A program made the position numbers and the translations under genes. Of a stretch of DNA of 22,380 bases, positions 14,823-21,925 are shown one piece after another. The notes beneath the pieces are model-generated. The model was not told the origin of the DNA. It was given only the letters and a program-made list of their open reading frames with translations, and did not search any database. The first letter of the stretch is position 1. Each line of letters opens with the position of its first letter. Source of the stretch: JABJPM01 sp964596705 (GTDB taxonomy: Archaea; Nanobdellota; Nanobdellia; SCGC-AAA011-G17; PNOQ01); contig CAZQVG010000004.1 in the NCBI GenBank assembly GCA_964596705.1, positions 1 through 22,380 on the forward strand, given 5' to 3'.

Positions 14823-15383
14823 ATGATTTCCCCAACCATTGATTTATTTTTGCAGCAATCCTATGAAAGAGCTATTGACATTTTAAGAATAACCATAACA
14901 AATCAAGATGTATTATGGATTTTAGCCCCTTTAGTTGCAACTTTAATTTTAATGGAACTTTATTTTGGAAGATATAAACAAGAAGAACTTGGATGGAATA
15001 CTGCTTTTGGTAATGCATTAGTTTTAATTTTCATATCTGCCAACTTAATAAATCATTTAATCCAAAACAATTTATGGGCAAATCCCTTAAAAAGTGGGAT
15101 TGTAATCGGCCTTCTTTTAGTTGGATTCCTATTAACAGTTATTGATTTTTTCCATTGGTTACCTGAAGACTGGGCATTTACAATATCCTCAAAATTCCCA
15201 ATAAGTTTCTTAGCACTATTAGCAATTTTATTTGTATATGGAAACATTCCAACAGATTATATCACGTTAGGAGCACTCATAATGATATTTATTGCATCCT
15301 ACTTAACAATCACAATATTGCACTATTTAATCCCAACATTCAAAGGTTTACTACCTCAAGAGGTACCAGACCCAATAGAATAA
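14823..15383 (+). CDS. Multi-pass membrane protein of unknown function (about 5 TM)
   Basis: 186 residues with no recognised family. After an amphipathic first 28 residues, five hydrophobic segments can be placed: about 31-48, 60-77, 92-112, 123-141 and 146-170. The segment between spans 3 and 4 carries DFFHWLPEDWAF, which may sit at the membrane surface. The C-terminus is short and acidic (EVPDPIE). There is no cleavable signal peptide and no obvious catalytic or transport motif. It is transcribed away from the exosome operon from a shared gap and meets the 73-aa gene tail to tail, five bases apart. Confidence 0.75.
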   Translation: MISPTIDLFLQQSYERAIDILRITITNQDVLWILAPLVATLILMELYFGRYKQEELGWNTAFGNALVLIFISANLINHLIQNNLWANPLKSGIVIGLLLVGFLLTVIDFFHWLPEDWAFTISSKFPISFLALLAILFVYGNIPTDYITLGALIMIFIASYLTITILHYLIPTFKGLLPQEVPDPIE

Positions 15384-15388
15384 AAAAA

Positions 15389-15610
15389 TTAAGCTACTCT
15401 TTCATCAACACCATTATTTTGTTGTTGAGCTTTTTTAGCTTCTGCTTCTAAATCCACCCCCAAATCTTTCAAAGCTTTCATATGAGCTTGCATTAATTGC
15501 TCCACTACATTTACCATCTTAATTAACTCATTTCTTTCATTAGCTAATGTATTCAAAGCACCTTTATGAAACCCAATTAACCCTTCTTTTGACATATTTC
15601 CTTCAACCAT
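15389..15610 (-). CDS. Small helical protein of unknown function
   Basis: 73 residues from the ATG at 15610. GGAG immediately follows the stop of the ribbon-helix-helix gene and lies 6 bases before this ATG, so it decides the start over the in-frame TTG at 15616. Most of the protein is a long amphipathic helix (about residues 15-60, NERNELIKMVNVVEQLMQAHMKALKDLG), followed by a polar tail with QQQNN. A coiled-coil or oligomerising role is plausible, but no family is recognised. It is the second gene of a two-gene unit. Confidence 0.6.
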   Translation of the reverse strand: MVEGNMSKEGLIGFHKGALNTLANERNELIKMVNVVEQLMQAHMKALKDLGVDLEAEAKKAQQQNNGVDERVA

Positions 15611-15620
15611 CTTCAACTCC

Positions 15621-15758
15621 TTATTTATATTTTGATATTTGTTTTATGATAGCTTGTGTTATGAAATCTTCTTCATCAACAAACAACTTAGTTTTTTCCA
15701 CTACAGCCTTAATGCTATCAATCAATTGTTTTGGTAATTTAATTTCAACTGTTTCCAA
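15621..15758 (-). CDS. Ribbon-helix-helix (CopG/Arc-like) small DNA-binding protein, TTG start
   Basis: 45 residues read from a TTG start. The sequence begins with an alternating strand (ETVEIKLPKQ) followed by two helices (LIDSIKAVVEKT and DEEDFITQAIIKQISKY). This is the pattern of ribbon-helix-helix transcription factors and of some antitoxins. The start is set by GAGGTGG at 15764-15770, six bases before TTG. An in-frame GTG lies three codons upstream but would overlap the Shine-Dalgarno. TATATAAA at 15793-15800 is well placed as its promoter. The stop is immediately followed by the Shine-Dalgarno of the 73-aa gene. The product may regulate its own operon; no target is visible. Confidence 0.65.
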   Translation of the reverse strand: METVEIKLPKQLIDSIKAVVEKTKLFVDEEDFITQAIIKQISKYK

Positions 15759-15763
15759 GCTTA

Positions 15764-15770
15764 CCACCTC
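15764..15770 (-). promoter_or_regulatory. Shine-Dalgarno that fixes the TTG start of the RHH gene
   Basis: GAGGTGG, complementary to the archaeal 16S 3' tail, six bases before the TTG codon at 15758. Confidence 0.6.
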
Positions 15771-15792
15771 AACAAAAAATAAATTCTACTAA

Positions 15793-15800
15793 TATATAAA
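15793..15800 (-). promoter_or_regulatory. Predicted TATA box for the RHH and 73-aa genes
   Basis: TTTATATA on the minus strand, starting only four bases after the stop of the truncated dph2. It predicts a start site near 15768-15772. Confidence 0.45.
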
Positions 15801-15803
15801 ACT

Positions 15804-16061
15804 TTAGTAAAATGGCCAAGCACTATGACCAAATTGTATTAACAAATCAAATTTCAAATCTTTTAAACCCAAAGGCGTATCACAAGCTCCCCAACAAGAC
15901 CCTGCCCAAATAACAAAATCACAATCCACTTTTTTCTTTAATTCTTTGACAACTTTCGTTGCTTCTGGTTTTAACCCATCTGGAAACTGTAAACAAACCA
16001 ACTTAGCTTTTTCTTTCTTTATTAAGTCTACTACTTTATCCAACTCTAAATCATAAATCAT
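15804..16061 (-). CDS. dph2: Dph2 N-terminal fragment, truncated diphthamide synthase (likely remnant)
   Basis: 85 residues matching only the first quarter of archaeal Dph2, the Fe-S radical enzyme that starts diphthamide synthesis on elongation factor 2. Matching segments are MIYDLELDKVVDLIKKEKAKLVCLQFPDGLK at the start, GSCWGACD at 54-61, and LLIQFGHS at 73-80, after which it ends AWPFY and stop. Archaeal Dph2 is about 320-350 residues and binds its 4Fe-4S cluster through three cysteines, one per domain. Only the first (Cys60 in GACD) is present. The stop is followed at once by the promoter of the RHH gene, with no trace of the other domains. It is either a decaying gene or a domain retained alone. 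The reading frame itself is clean. Confidence 0.72.
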   Translation of the reverse strand: MIYDLELDKVVDLIKKEKAKLVCLQFPDGLKPEATKVVKELKKKVDCDFVIWAGSCWGACDTPLGLKDLKFDLLIQFGHSAWPFY

Positions 16062-16112
16062 AGAATTATCTAAATCAATTAGTTTTTTAAGGTTTACTAA
16101 ACTATAAAAAAT
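16062..16112. promoter_or_regulatory. Short bidirectional promoter gap
   Basis: Fifty-one bases separate the divergent dph2 fragment and the four-Cys protein gene. The AT block around 16081-16092 lies 25-32 bases from both ATGs when read on either strand, so one block may serve both directions and give leaderless mRNAs. Confidence 0.4.
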
Positions 16113-16355
16113 ATGGATTTCAGCAAATTTCCATGTAAATATAATACAGATGAACCACTAGAATTAGATGAAAATTTGATCCCTTGTATTTTTAATGACC
16201 TACAAAATAATTCTTATTCTTGCCCTTATAAAGAAATTCCATCTTACTGCCAAAAAACATATGAATCAATAATGTCTCAGTTAATAGATTTAGACACAGA
16301 TATTTCAAAATTAGAAAAGAAACTAAAGATAAAACCTCAAAAAAAAGATGAATAA
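16113..16355 (+). CDS. Small four-cysteine protein of unknown function
   Basis: 80 residues with cysteines at 8, 25, 37 and 46 in the first half, spaced as a possible zinc or Fe-S site (FPCKYN, IPCIFN, YSCPYK, SYCQKT). The second half is a predicted coiled helix (ESIMSQLIDLDTDISKLEKKLK) ending in a Lys-rich tail. I do not recognise a family. The end overlaps the start of the alkyltransferase gene by eight bases, so the two are coupled, and a role beside DNA-alkylation repair is an inference from that alone. Confidence 0.65.
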   Translation: MDFSKFPCKYNTDEPLELDENLIPCIFNDLQNNSYSCPYKEIPSYCQKTYESIMSQLIDLDTDISKLEKKLKIKPQKKDE

Positions 16356-16647
16356 TTTTTACTTAAAAGTTTACGAATTATGTAAACAAATTCCCAAAGG
16401 AAAAGTTTCAACTTACAAAGAAATAGCCAGAAAATTAAACACAAAAGCATACAGAGCAGTTGGCACTGCTTTAAACAGAAATCCCAACTTAATAGAAATT
16501 CCTTGTCATCGTGTTATTAAATCAAATGGCGATGTTGGATATTATAAAACCGGAACAAACAATAAAATAAAACTTCTAAAACAAGAAAATATTGAAATAA
16601 AAAACAATAAAATAGATTTGCAAAAATATTTATATCAATTCAAATAA
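16348..16647 (+). CDS. ogt: O6-alkylguanine-DNA alkyltransferase, single-domain (MGMT/Ogt family)
   Basis: 99 residues comprising only the DNA-binding and active-site domain. Motifs in order are IPKGKVSTYKEIARKL (15-30), the RAVGTALNRNP segment (36-46, with Arg36 as the usual arginine finger), and IPCHRV (51-56), where Cys53 is the methyl-accepting cysteine. A Cys rather than Trp at that site argues for a true suicide repair protein and against an ATL-type sensor. Residues after 65 hold the usual GYYKTGTNNKIKLLKQE tail. The classical N-terminal RNase H-like domain of full MGMT is absent, as in many short relatives. The 3' end overlaps pheT by 18 bases tail to tail. Confidence 0.88.
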   Translation: MNNFYLKVYELCKQIPKGKVSTYKEIARKLNTKAYRAVGTALNRNPNLIEIPCHRVIKSNGDVGYYKTGTNNKIKLLKQENIEIKNNKIDLQKYLYQFK

Positions 16648-18234
16648 ATCACTTAAATTCAACTCAAAACCACAAACAGGGCTTTCTAGTTCAAAATTAT
16701 TCAAAACTTCTGGATGAATTTCACCAACATAAGCAATAGCTTTTCCTTTCAAATAAACTCTAGCCACTCTTCCAGGAATAAAAGAATTATGCTCACATGC
16801 CTTATACTCTACTTTAACCCCAACCAAATTAAACAAACTATCTAATATCTGTCTAGCTTCAGTATAGTTTGCATTACTATGACTTATCAGCATTCCCAAT
16901 CTAACTTTTTCATCTGGAGTAAACACAGTTCCAGCCTCAAATATTTTTTGTGGATATTCATGATGTTTATTATTCTTTAAAACATCCAACAAACTAGGAA
17001 TCATCCATCCTCTTAAAACATTATATTCTTGATTAATAGCATTCTCTATCTCCACCAAATCCATATCAACCAGCATATTCTTAGTTTGATCTTCTTTTTT
17101 AGCTAAATTATAACTATTACATTCCAATAACCCAAAACCAACCAAAGCATTACATATTCTATCTTTAAACCTCTCAAACCTATTTTCTTCTGCAACACTT
17201 CCAAACTTACTCATCTCAACTTCAAAATTCTCATAACCATAAGCAATAGCAATATCCTCAACAATATCTATTTCACTTAAAACATCCACCCTATAACAAG
17301 GCACAATTACTTTTCCGTTTTTGTATCCATAACCCATTCTATCAAGATATTCTTCAACATCATTCAAACTAAATTTCATTCCTAAAACATCATTAATATA
17401 ATCCAAATTCAACTTAATCTCTTTTTCCTCAAAATTAGGATAAACTTCCCCATCTATATTCACTTTATACACAACACCATTTCTATCAGCCAAACTGCTA
17501 ACAATTATATTCAAAGCCTCATTACAAGCATTTAAATCTAAACCAGTAACATCAATAAACAAATTAACACTATCATCCTCAACTTTAGTATTCTCCGAAT
17601 TAATTATCGGAGGCATACTCAAAACTTTTCCATCCCCATCAAGCCATATTGGATATTCCTTAAAACCATCTAACAAATGTTTATACTCGACACCCTTAGG
17701 ATGTTTTTCCAAGATTTCACTTAAACTCATCTCTTCATAACTATCTAATGGAACGAATTTGAAACCTTCTGGTTTAGTAGTATAAGTTAAAGGAAACCTA
17801 ATTTTATCCAAATCATAAACCCCAATAGAAATCTTTTTTCTATCTCTTCCAAAAGTTTTATGGATCTTCTCTTGTAATTGCATCAAAGATTGTATACCAG
17901 ATTCATTTAACTTAACATTCTTTACAACAGCACACACAGCATACGGTCTAACTTTTGAAACTTTTTTATCAACCTTAACTCTATAATCAGAATCTTTTGC
18001 AACATATTTTCTTAATCCTTTCTTCACTCCAATAAAACTAGATAAAGCTCTGGCAAATCCTTCTATTGACAACATATCAGGTCTATCTGGAAACACTTCA
18101 ACAACAATTTCTTTATCATTAACTTCTTCTAAATCTGTACCTAACATTGAGATTCTATCTTTAAGTTTTTCATCATTCAACTTCTTTCCAACTAATTCCA
18201 GTAAATCTTTTTTATCTAATGTTATTGTAGGCAT
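16630..18234 (-). CDS. pheT: Phenylalanyl-tRNA synthetase beta subunit
   Basis: A 534-residue archaeal-type PheRS beta subunit, which pairs with PheS in an alpha2-beta2 enzyme that charges tRNA-Phe. Recognisable parts are the N-terminal MPTITLDKKDLLELVGKKL, the B1-like VVEVFPDRPDMLSIEGFARAL, the B3/4 region with INSENTKVEDDSVNLFIDVTGLD (about 215-240), the B5 region near 255-330, and the catalytic-like core VDVLSEIDIVEDIAIAYGYENF followed by a class II-like fold without full catalytic motifs. The length matches archaeal PheT and is much shorter than the bacterial form. Its ATG lies inside the end of ppa (23-base overlap). Confidence 0.95.
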   Translation of the reverse strand: MPTITLDKKDLLELVGKKLNDEKLKDRISMLGTDLEEVNDKEIVVEVFPDRPDMLSIEGFARALSSFIGVKKGLRKYVAKDSDYRVKVDKKVSKVRPYAVCAVVKNVKLNESGIQSLMQLQEKIHKTFGRDRKKISIGVYDLDKIRFPLTYTTKPEGFKFVPLDSYEEMSLSEILEKHPKGVEYKHLLDGFKEYPIWLDGDGKVLSMPPIINSENTKVEDDSVNLFIDVTGLDLNACNEALNIIVSSLADRNGVVYKVNIDGEVYPNFEEKEIKLNLDYINDVLGMKFSLNDVEEYLDRMGYGYKNGKVIVPCYRVDVLSEIDIVEDIAIAYGYENFEVEMSKFGSVAEENRFERFKDRICNALVGFGLLECNSYNLAKKEDQTKNMLVDMDLVEIENAINQEYNVLRGWMIPSLLDVLKNNKHHEYPQKIFEAGTVFTPDEKVRLGMLISHSNANYTEARQILDSLFNLVGVKVEYKACEHNSFIPGRVARVYLKGKAIAYVGEIHPEVLNNFELESPVCGFELNLSDLFELI

Positions 18235-18742
18235 TCTTGTACCTCTCTAAACTTTCTTTTAATTTTTTTAAAGCATACTTAGGACCTTTCCAACCCAAAA
18301 CTTTAACTTTCTTACCTTCTAAATCTTTATAGTGCTTAAAAAAATGCTCTATCTCCTTCAAAAAATGTCTTGGTAATTTTTTATAATCATCAATTTCATT
18401 ATAATTTGGGTCTCTTAAAGGAACTCCAATTAATTTATCATCACTAGACATTCCATCCCTTATTCTTAACATCCCAATTATTCTTACTTCAACTAAAGTT
18501 AATGGATATAAACTCTCTCCCACAACTAAAACATCACAAGGATCTTTATCATCTGCATAACTCCTTGGTATAAATCCATAATTAACAGGATATCTAAAAG
18601 CAGTATGTAAAACCCTAGACAAAATTATTCCACCACTTTCTTTATCTAATTCATACTTATTTCCAGACCCTTTAGGGATTTCTATAACAGCTTTTATCCT
18701 TTCTAATTTTCCTGGATCAATAGCATGCCATAAATGTTTCAT
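18212..18742 (-). CDS. ppa: Inorganic pyrophosphatase (soluble family I)
   Basis: 176 residues from the ATG at 18742, whose ATGA overlap with the pheS stop and upstream GAGG decide it over a GTG at 18751. Family I motifs are present: VIEIPKGSGNKYELDKESG, RYPVNYGFIPRSYADDKDPCDVLVV with the metal-binding aspartates, and LIGVPLRDPNYNEIDDYKKLP. The enzyme hydrolyses pyrophosphate to phosphate. Its place between pheS and pheT fits chemistry, because aminoacylation and other activation steps release pyrophosphate and are pulled forward by its removal. The length is typical for archaeal pyrophosphatase. Confidence 0.95.
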   Translation of the reverse strand: MKHLWHAIDPGKLERIKAVIEIPKGSGNKYELDKESGGIILSRVLHTAFRYPVNYGFIPRSYADDKDPCDVLVVGESLYPLTLVEVRIIGMLRIRDGMSSDDKLIGVPLRDPNYNEIDDYKKLPRHFLKEIEHFFKHYKDLEGKKVKVLGWKGPKYALKKLKESLERYKNAYNNIR

Positions 18743-20229
18743 TTTAACCACAACCTCGCCTCTTTTATCTGCTTTAGATCATTCTTATAAAGATCTCTCA
18801 AATCCTTTATACCATAATAAGGCAAAATTATCCTTCCTAATCCAAAACCCCATGCCAAAACCTTAACATCCTTACCGAATAAAGGCTTAACAACTTCTGG
18901 TCTGAACATCCCAGCACCACCAAGCTCAACCCAACTTTTTCTCTCCTTAACATAAACATCTATTTCAACAGAAGGTTCTGTATATGGAAAGTAAGCAGGC
19001 CTAAATCTAACTCCTTCATATCCCATTTTATTAAAGAACTCCTTCAAATAACCAAGCAACTGTCTAAAATTAGCATTCTTATCCACAACAATTCCCTCTG
19101 CTTGATTAAATTCAAACAAATGACTCCAATCTAATGCCTCATTCCTATAATTACGAGCAATCTTAAAATACTTAACTGGCAAATCTTCTTCTTTCAAACT
19201 AGCTATAGTTCTAGCAGACAACACCGTAGTGTGCGTTCTCAAAACTAATTTTTTTGCAATTTCCTCACTCCATTTATATCTCCAACTTTTCTCGTGTTGT
19301 TTTTTTACAGCTTCAACTAATTTTTTATCAGGCAATTTAGCTTTTCCCTTCAAGAAAAAAGTATCCTGCATTTCTCTAGCTGGATGATCTTGTGGAACAA
19401 ACAAGCTATCAAAATTCCAGAATGCACTATTAATTATCGGCCCTTCCATTTCTTTAAAGCCCATCTCTAACCACAAGTTTTTAGCATACCTTATAGCCTC
19501 ATTAACAAAATGTCTTCTTCCTGGATAAATTTGAGGAACATTAATTTCAACATCATATCTTCTAAATTTCTTTCCTTTCCAACTACCCGATTTTATAATA
19601 GTTTTAGTTAGACCATCAATCAATTTATCATCAATCTTAATCTTACTTAATTTTTTTCCTAAGCTTGTTAGTTCAAAAACAATATCTTTAACAACATTTA
19701 CTTCAACCAAATCTTTTCTTTTCATTAAATCTTTCAAGATTTCAATTTCTTCTTTTTTCAACTCAGATTTTTTTACAGGAAGTTTCTCTAAGAATAATTC
19801 TACATCTAATTTTTTCTTTAATAATTTCTTCCCCTCATTCGTAATTTTTATTTCTTTTCCGAATTCAATAGCATTTAGTTTTTTTAATAATCCGACAGAA
19901 ACATTTAACTCTTGCCTAGACAACCCAGATTTCTTTCCAATCTCATCTAAACTTAATGCTTTATCTTCAATTGCTTTCAAAAACTGTTTCTCAGGCAACC
20001 CTTTTTTTACATATTCCTTTCCATTTTTTCCCAACTCAACAGTTTCATATGCAACTTTTTCAGTCTTCACTATTTTCTTATTTTCCAACCACTGTAAAGC
20101 CCTAATTACCTCAACTTCTTTTAAACCAGATTTCTCTTCTAATTCTTTCAGATTTTTAGAATTCTCTAAAAAAGGCAATACCCTTCTCTCTAATGGATGT
20201 AAACTTTCTGCAACTAGATTAACATTCAT
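18739..20229 (-). CDS. pheS: Phenylalanyl-tRNA synthetase alpha subunit
   Basis: A 496-residue archaeal PheS, the catalytic subunit. The first 200 residues contain repeated winged-helix-like units (SLHPLERRVLPFLENSKNLKELEEKSGL and relatives) typical of archaeal and eukaryotic cytosolic PheRS alpha. The class II core follows: motif 1 near 255-290 (GFKEMEGPIINSAFWNFDSLFVPQDHPARE), motif 2 (FKIARNYRNEALDWSHLFEFNQAEG), and motif 3 at the end (GFGLGRIILPYYGIKDLRDLY). TATTTAAA-like sequence at 20249-20258 is a candidate TATA box. It begins a three-gene unit with ppa and pheT whose reading frames all overlap. Confidence 0.95.
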   Translation of the reverse strand: MNVNLVAESLHPLERRVLPFLENSKNLKELEEKSGLKEVEVIRALQWLENKKIVKTEKVAYETVELGKNGKEYVKKGLPEKQFLKAIEDKALSLDEIGKKSGLSRQELNVSVGLLKKLNAIEFGKEIKITNEGKKLLKKKLDVELFLEKLPVKKSELKKEEIEILKDLMKRKDLVEVNVVKDIVFELTSLGKKLSKIKIDDKLIDGLTKTIIKSGSWKGKKFRRYDVEINVPQIYPGRRHFVNEAIRYAKNLWLEMGFKEMEGPIINSAFWNFDSLFVPQDHPAREMQDTFFLKGKAKLPDKKLVEAVKKQHEKSWRYKWSEEIAKKLVLRTHTTVLSARTIASLKEEDLPVKYFKIARNYRNEALDWSHLFEFNQAEGIVVDKNANFRQLLGYLKEFFNKMGYEGVRFRPAYFPYTEPSVEIDVYVKERKSWVELGGAGMFRPEVVKPLFGKDVKVLAWGFGLGRIILPYYGIKDLRDLYKNDLKQIKEARLWLK

Positions 20230-20248
20230 AAATCAATTAAAATAAAGG

Positions 20249-20258
20249 TTATTTAAAA
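20249..20258 (-). promoter_or_regulatory. Predicted TATA box for pheS-ppa-pheT
   Basis: TTTTAAATAA on the minus strand, 20-29 bases before the pheS ATG and close to the stop of the 143-aa gene. It could make the synthetase unit independent of the regulator operon. Confidence 0.4.
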
Positions 20259-20261
20259 ATG

Positions 20262-20693
20262 TTACTTTTTAGAAAGCAATTGATTTTGTCTTTTTATTGT
20301 TCTTTTTATTGCTGCATCTATTTTCTTTATCCTATCTTCTAACATATCATCAAATTTATTCCTAACTAAACTTGATTCTTTTCCATTTAAAGCATCAACT
20401 ACCTCAACAAAATTTGTTATCGCATCAACATCCTTTAAACCCAAAAAACCTGCAGCATATTTCATCTCCTCTCTCACCTTATCATATAATCCGCCTTTTA
20501 GATAAACCCTTAACCTAACTAAACAGCCATATCTTGACCTATATACAGCTTCATCTAAAACACAATTATGATATTCCATTGTTCTATCCAATTTATTACC
20601 CTTAGTACGATCCATTAAATAACTGGCTTCGTCTCTATAAATTCTTTGTTCTTCATTATCTCCCCATTCCATTTTTCCAAAAGGATCAATCAT
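20262..20693 (-). CDS. Helical protein of unknown function
   Basis: 143 residues with no family recognised. It is rich in charged residues, all-helical in appearance, and lacks membrane spans. Features are an Asp/Trp-containing start (MIDPFGKMEWGDNEEQRIYRDEASYL), two cysteines (HNCVLDE and GCLVRLR), and a Lys-rich final helix ending KRQNQLLSKK. Its ATG overlaps the 105-aa gene by eight bases. The pair follows a TrmB-type regulator within 12 bases, so all three are probably one operon. Confidence 0.65.
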   Translation of the reverse strand: MIDPFGKMEWGDNEEQRIYRDEASYLMDRTKGNKLDRTMEYHNCVLDEAVYRSRYGCLVRLRVYLKGGLYDKVREEMKYAAGFLGLKDVDAITNFVEVVDALNGKESSLVRNKFDDMLEDRIKKIDAAIKRTIKRQNQLLSKK

Positions 20694-21003
20694 TTTTCAA
20701 CATACCATCCAATTTACCATACACTCTTTGCTTAACCATGATATTATATCCAATTGATCTCATGATTCTTGCCTTATATAAATTCCTCTCTTTATCTGTC
20801 AGGTCTATATAATTTTTTATATAATCGAATATCAATCTTCTAGTCCCATCAAGAAGTATTGCATTTTCTTCAGAACTAATCCTTAATTCACCGCTACCCA
20901 ATCTTCTCTGAATGCCTCTCAACATACTAATTTCTTCAGCAACTACCAAAACCCCCTCTAAATATCTCCGAAAATCCAATGACTTTTCTTCAATATTGCT
21001 CAT
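20686..21003 (-). CDS. Small helical protein of unknown function
   Basis: 105 residues, charged and all-helical, with no membrane span, no cysteine and no recognised motif. Two helix-rich blocks (FRRYLEGVLVVAEEISMLRGIQRRLGSG and GTRRLIFDYIKNYIDLTDKERNLYKARIMRSI) could form a helical bundle or dimer. It sits between the TrmB-type regulator, 12 bases upstream, and the overlapping 143-aa gene, so it may form a complex with that product. Function is unknown. Confidence 0.65.
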   Translation of the reverse strand: MSNIEEKSLDFRRYLEGVLVVAEEISMLRGIQRRLGSGELRISSEENAILLDGTRRLIFDYIKNYIDLTDKERNLYKARIMRSIGYNIMVKQRVYGKLDGMLKND

Positions 21004-21015
21004 TTTAATAAAAAA

Positions 21016-21807
21016 TTAAGATTTCCAAGCCTTATCAAAAAGGCTTGCTAAAGTTCCTGCAAAGAAAGGACTATTTACCCAAACGCCCACGTCGTTTTTG
21101 TCATTCACAATTTCATCATCAGTCAACATAAATAACAAGTTTTCTCCATCAACTAACACAAATCTTGAGTTGATGCCTTTTATATCCTTAACTTTTGCAA
21201 TTCCATTTAATTCTCTAACAATATCCTTAGATTTATCTGTTAATGGAGCCGCAATTCTTACATCAACACCATTGTTAGCCAATCTCTTCAATAAATACTT
21301 CAAACTATCTGTCTTTCTTACTAATCCGCTTTCGCTAGTAGAGATATAAACAGTCTTTTTAGCATTCTTAACTAATGCTTCTATCTGATCATATAAATTC
21401 TTTCTACCCTTTATTGATCCTGAAATAGTTGAAGGATCGATATGATGTATTCCATTTTTGAACAATAAATTCAATTCATTGAAAAACTCAGTATCTTTTA
21501 GTTTTTCAATAGTTTTAACTTTATTATTAGCACTTTCTAAAACAGATTTCTTAACTCTTGCAACAACATCTTCAGGGTTTACCGCAATATATTTTATCGG
21601 TTTCCCTAATTTCATAATAATAAACCCTCTCTTCTCAAGAGATTCTAAAACATCATAACTTCTGGATCTAGGAACATTACTGATATCTGCTAATTCTCCT
21701 GCAGTCGCCACTCCCTTGGATAGCAAAGCCATCCATATCTTTGCTTCATATTCATTTAGATCAAATGAGGATCTTAAGCCTTTCAAAAATGTTTCATTCA
21801 TTATCAT
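21016..21807 (-). CDS. TrmB-type transcriptional regulator (winged helix plus PLD-like domain)
   Basis: 263 residues. Residues 10-80 form a winged helix of the TrmB family (FDLNEYEAKIWMALLSKGVATAGELADISNVPRSRSYDVLESLEKRGFIIM). The following helix leads into a phospholipase D-like effector domain (about 130-263; GRKNLYDQIEALVKNAKKTVYISTSES and NSRFVLVDGENLLFMLTDD). The HKD catalytic motif is absent, so this domain probably senses a ligand. In some archaea such proteins respond to sugars. Two starts lie close, ATG at 21807 and at 21801. TTTATAAA at 21839-21846 is the probable TATA box. The two downstream helical genes probably share its transcript. Confidence 0.85.
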   Translation of the reverse strand: MIMNETFLKGLRSSFDLNEYEAKIWMALLSKGVATAGELADISNVPRSRSYDVLESLEKRGFIIMKLGKPIKYIAVNPEDVVARVKKSVLESANNKVKTIEKLKDTEFFNELNLLFKNGIHHIDPSTISGSIKGRKNLYDQIEALVKNAKKTVYISTSESGLVRKTDSLKYLLKRLANNGVDVRIAAPLTDKSKDIVRELNGIAKVKDIKGINSRFVLVDGENLLFMLTDDEIVNDKNDVGVWVNSPFFAGTLASLFDKAWKS

Positions 21808-21838
21808 TTTTCATCACAGATAGGTAAAAAATAACCCA

Positions 21839-21846
21839 TTTATAAA
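21839..21846 (-). promoter_or_regulatory. Predicted TATA box for the TrmB-type regulator
   Basis: TTTATAAA, which with normal spacing predicts a start near 21814, 7 bases before the regulator ATG. Confidence 0.45.
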
Positions 21847-21870
21847 GCTTTCGATTATTGCCATCAATAG

Positions 21871-21887
21871 GTAGTGAAATTAACTAC
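21871..21887. promoter_or_regulatory. Candidate operator: inverted repeat in the divergent gap
   Basis: GTAGT and ACTAC form an inverted repeat with seven bases between, located between the divergent promoters of the regulator and the secreted repeat protein. TrmB-type regulators bind palindromes near promoters. The short arms make this weak. Confidence 0.25.
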
Positions 21888-21925
21888 AAAAAAACATTTA
21901 AAAACAAAACTATACTCCCCAATAT

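Noticed and set aside
16348..16647. Alkyltransferase-like (ATL) DNA damage sensor
   Set aside because: The active site reads PCHR with the acceptor cysteine; ATL proteins have Trp or Ala there.
21016..21400. Phospholipase D activity in the regulator's C-terminal half
   Set aside because: No HKD motif is present; the fold resemblance is that of the TrmB effector domain.
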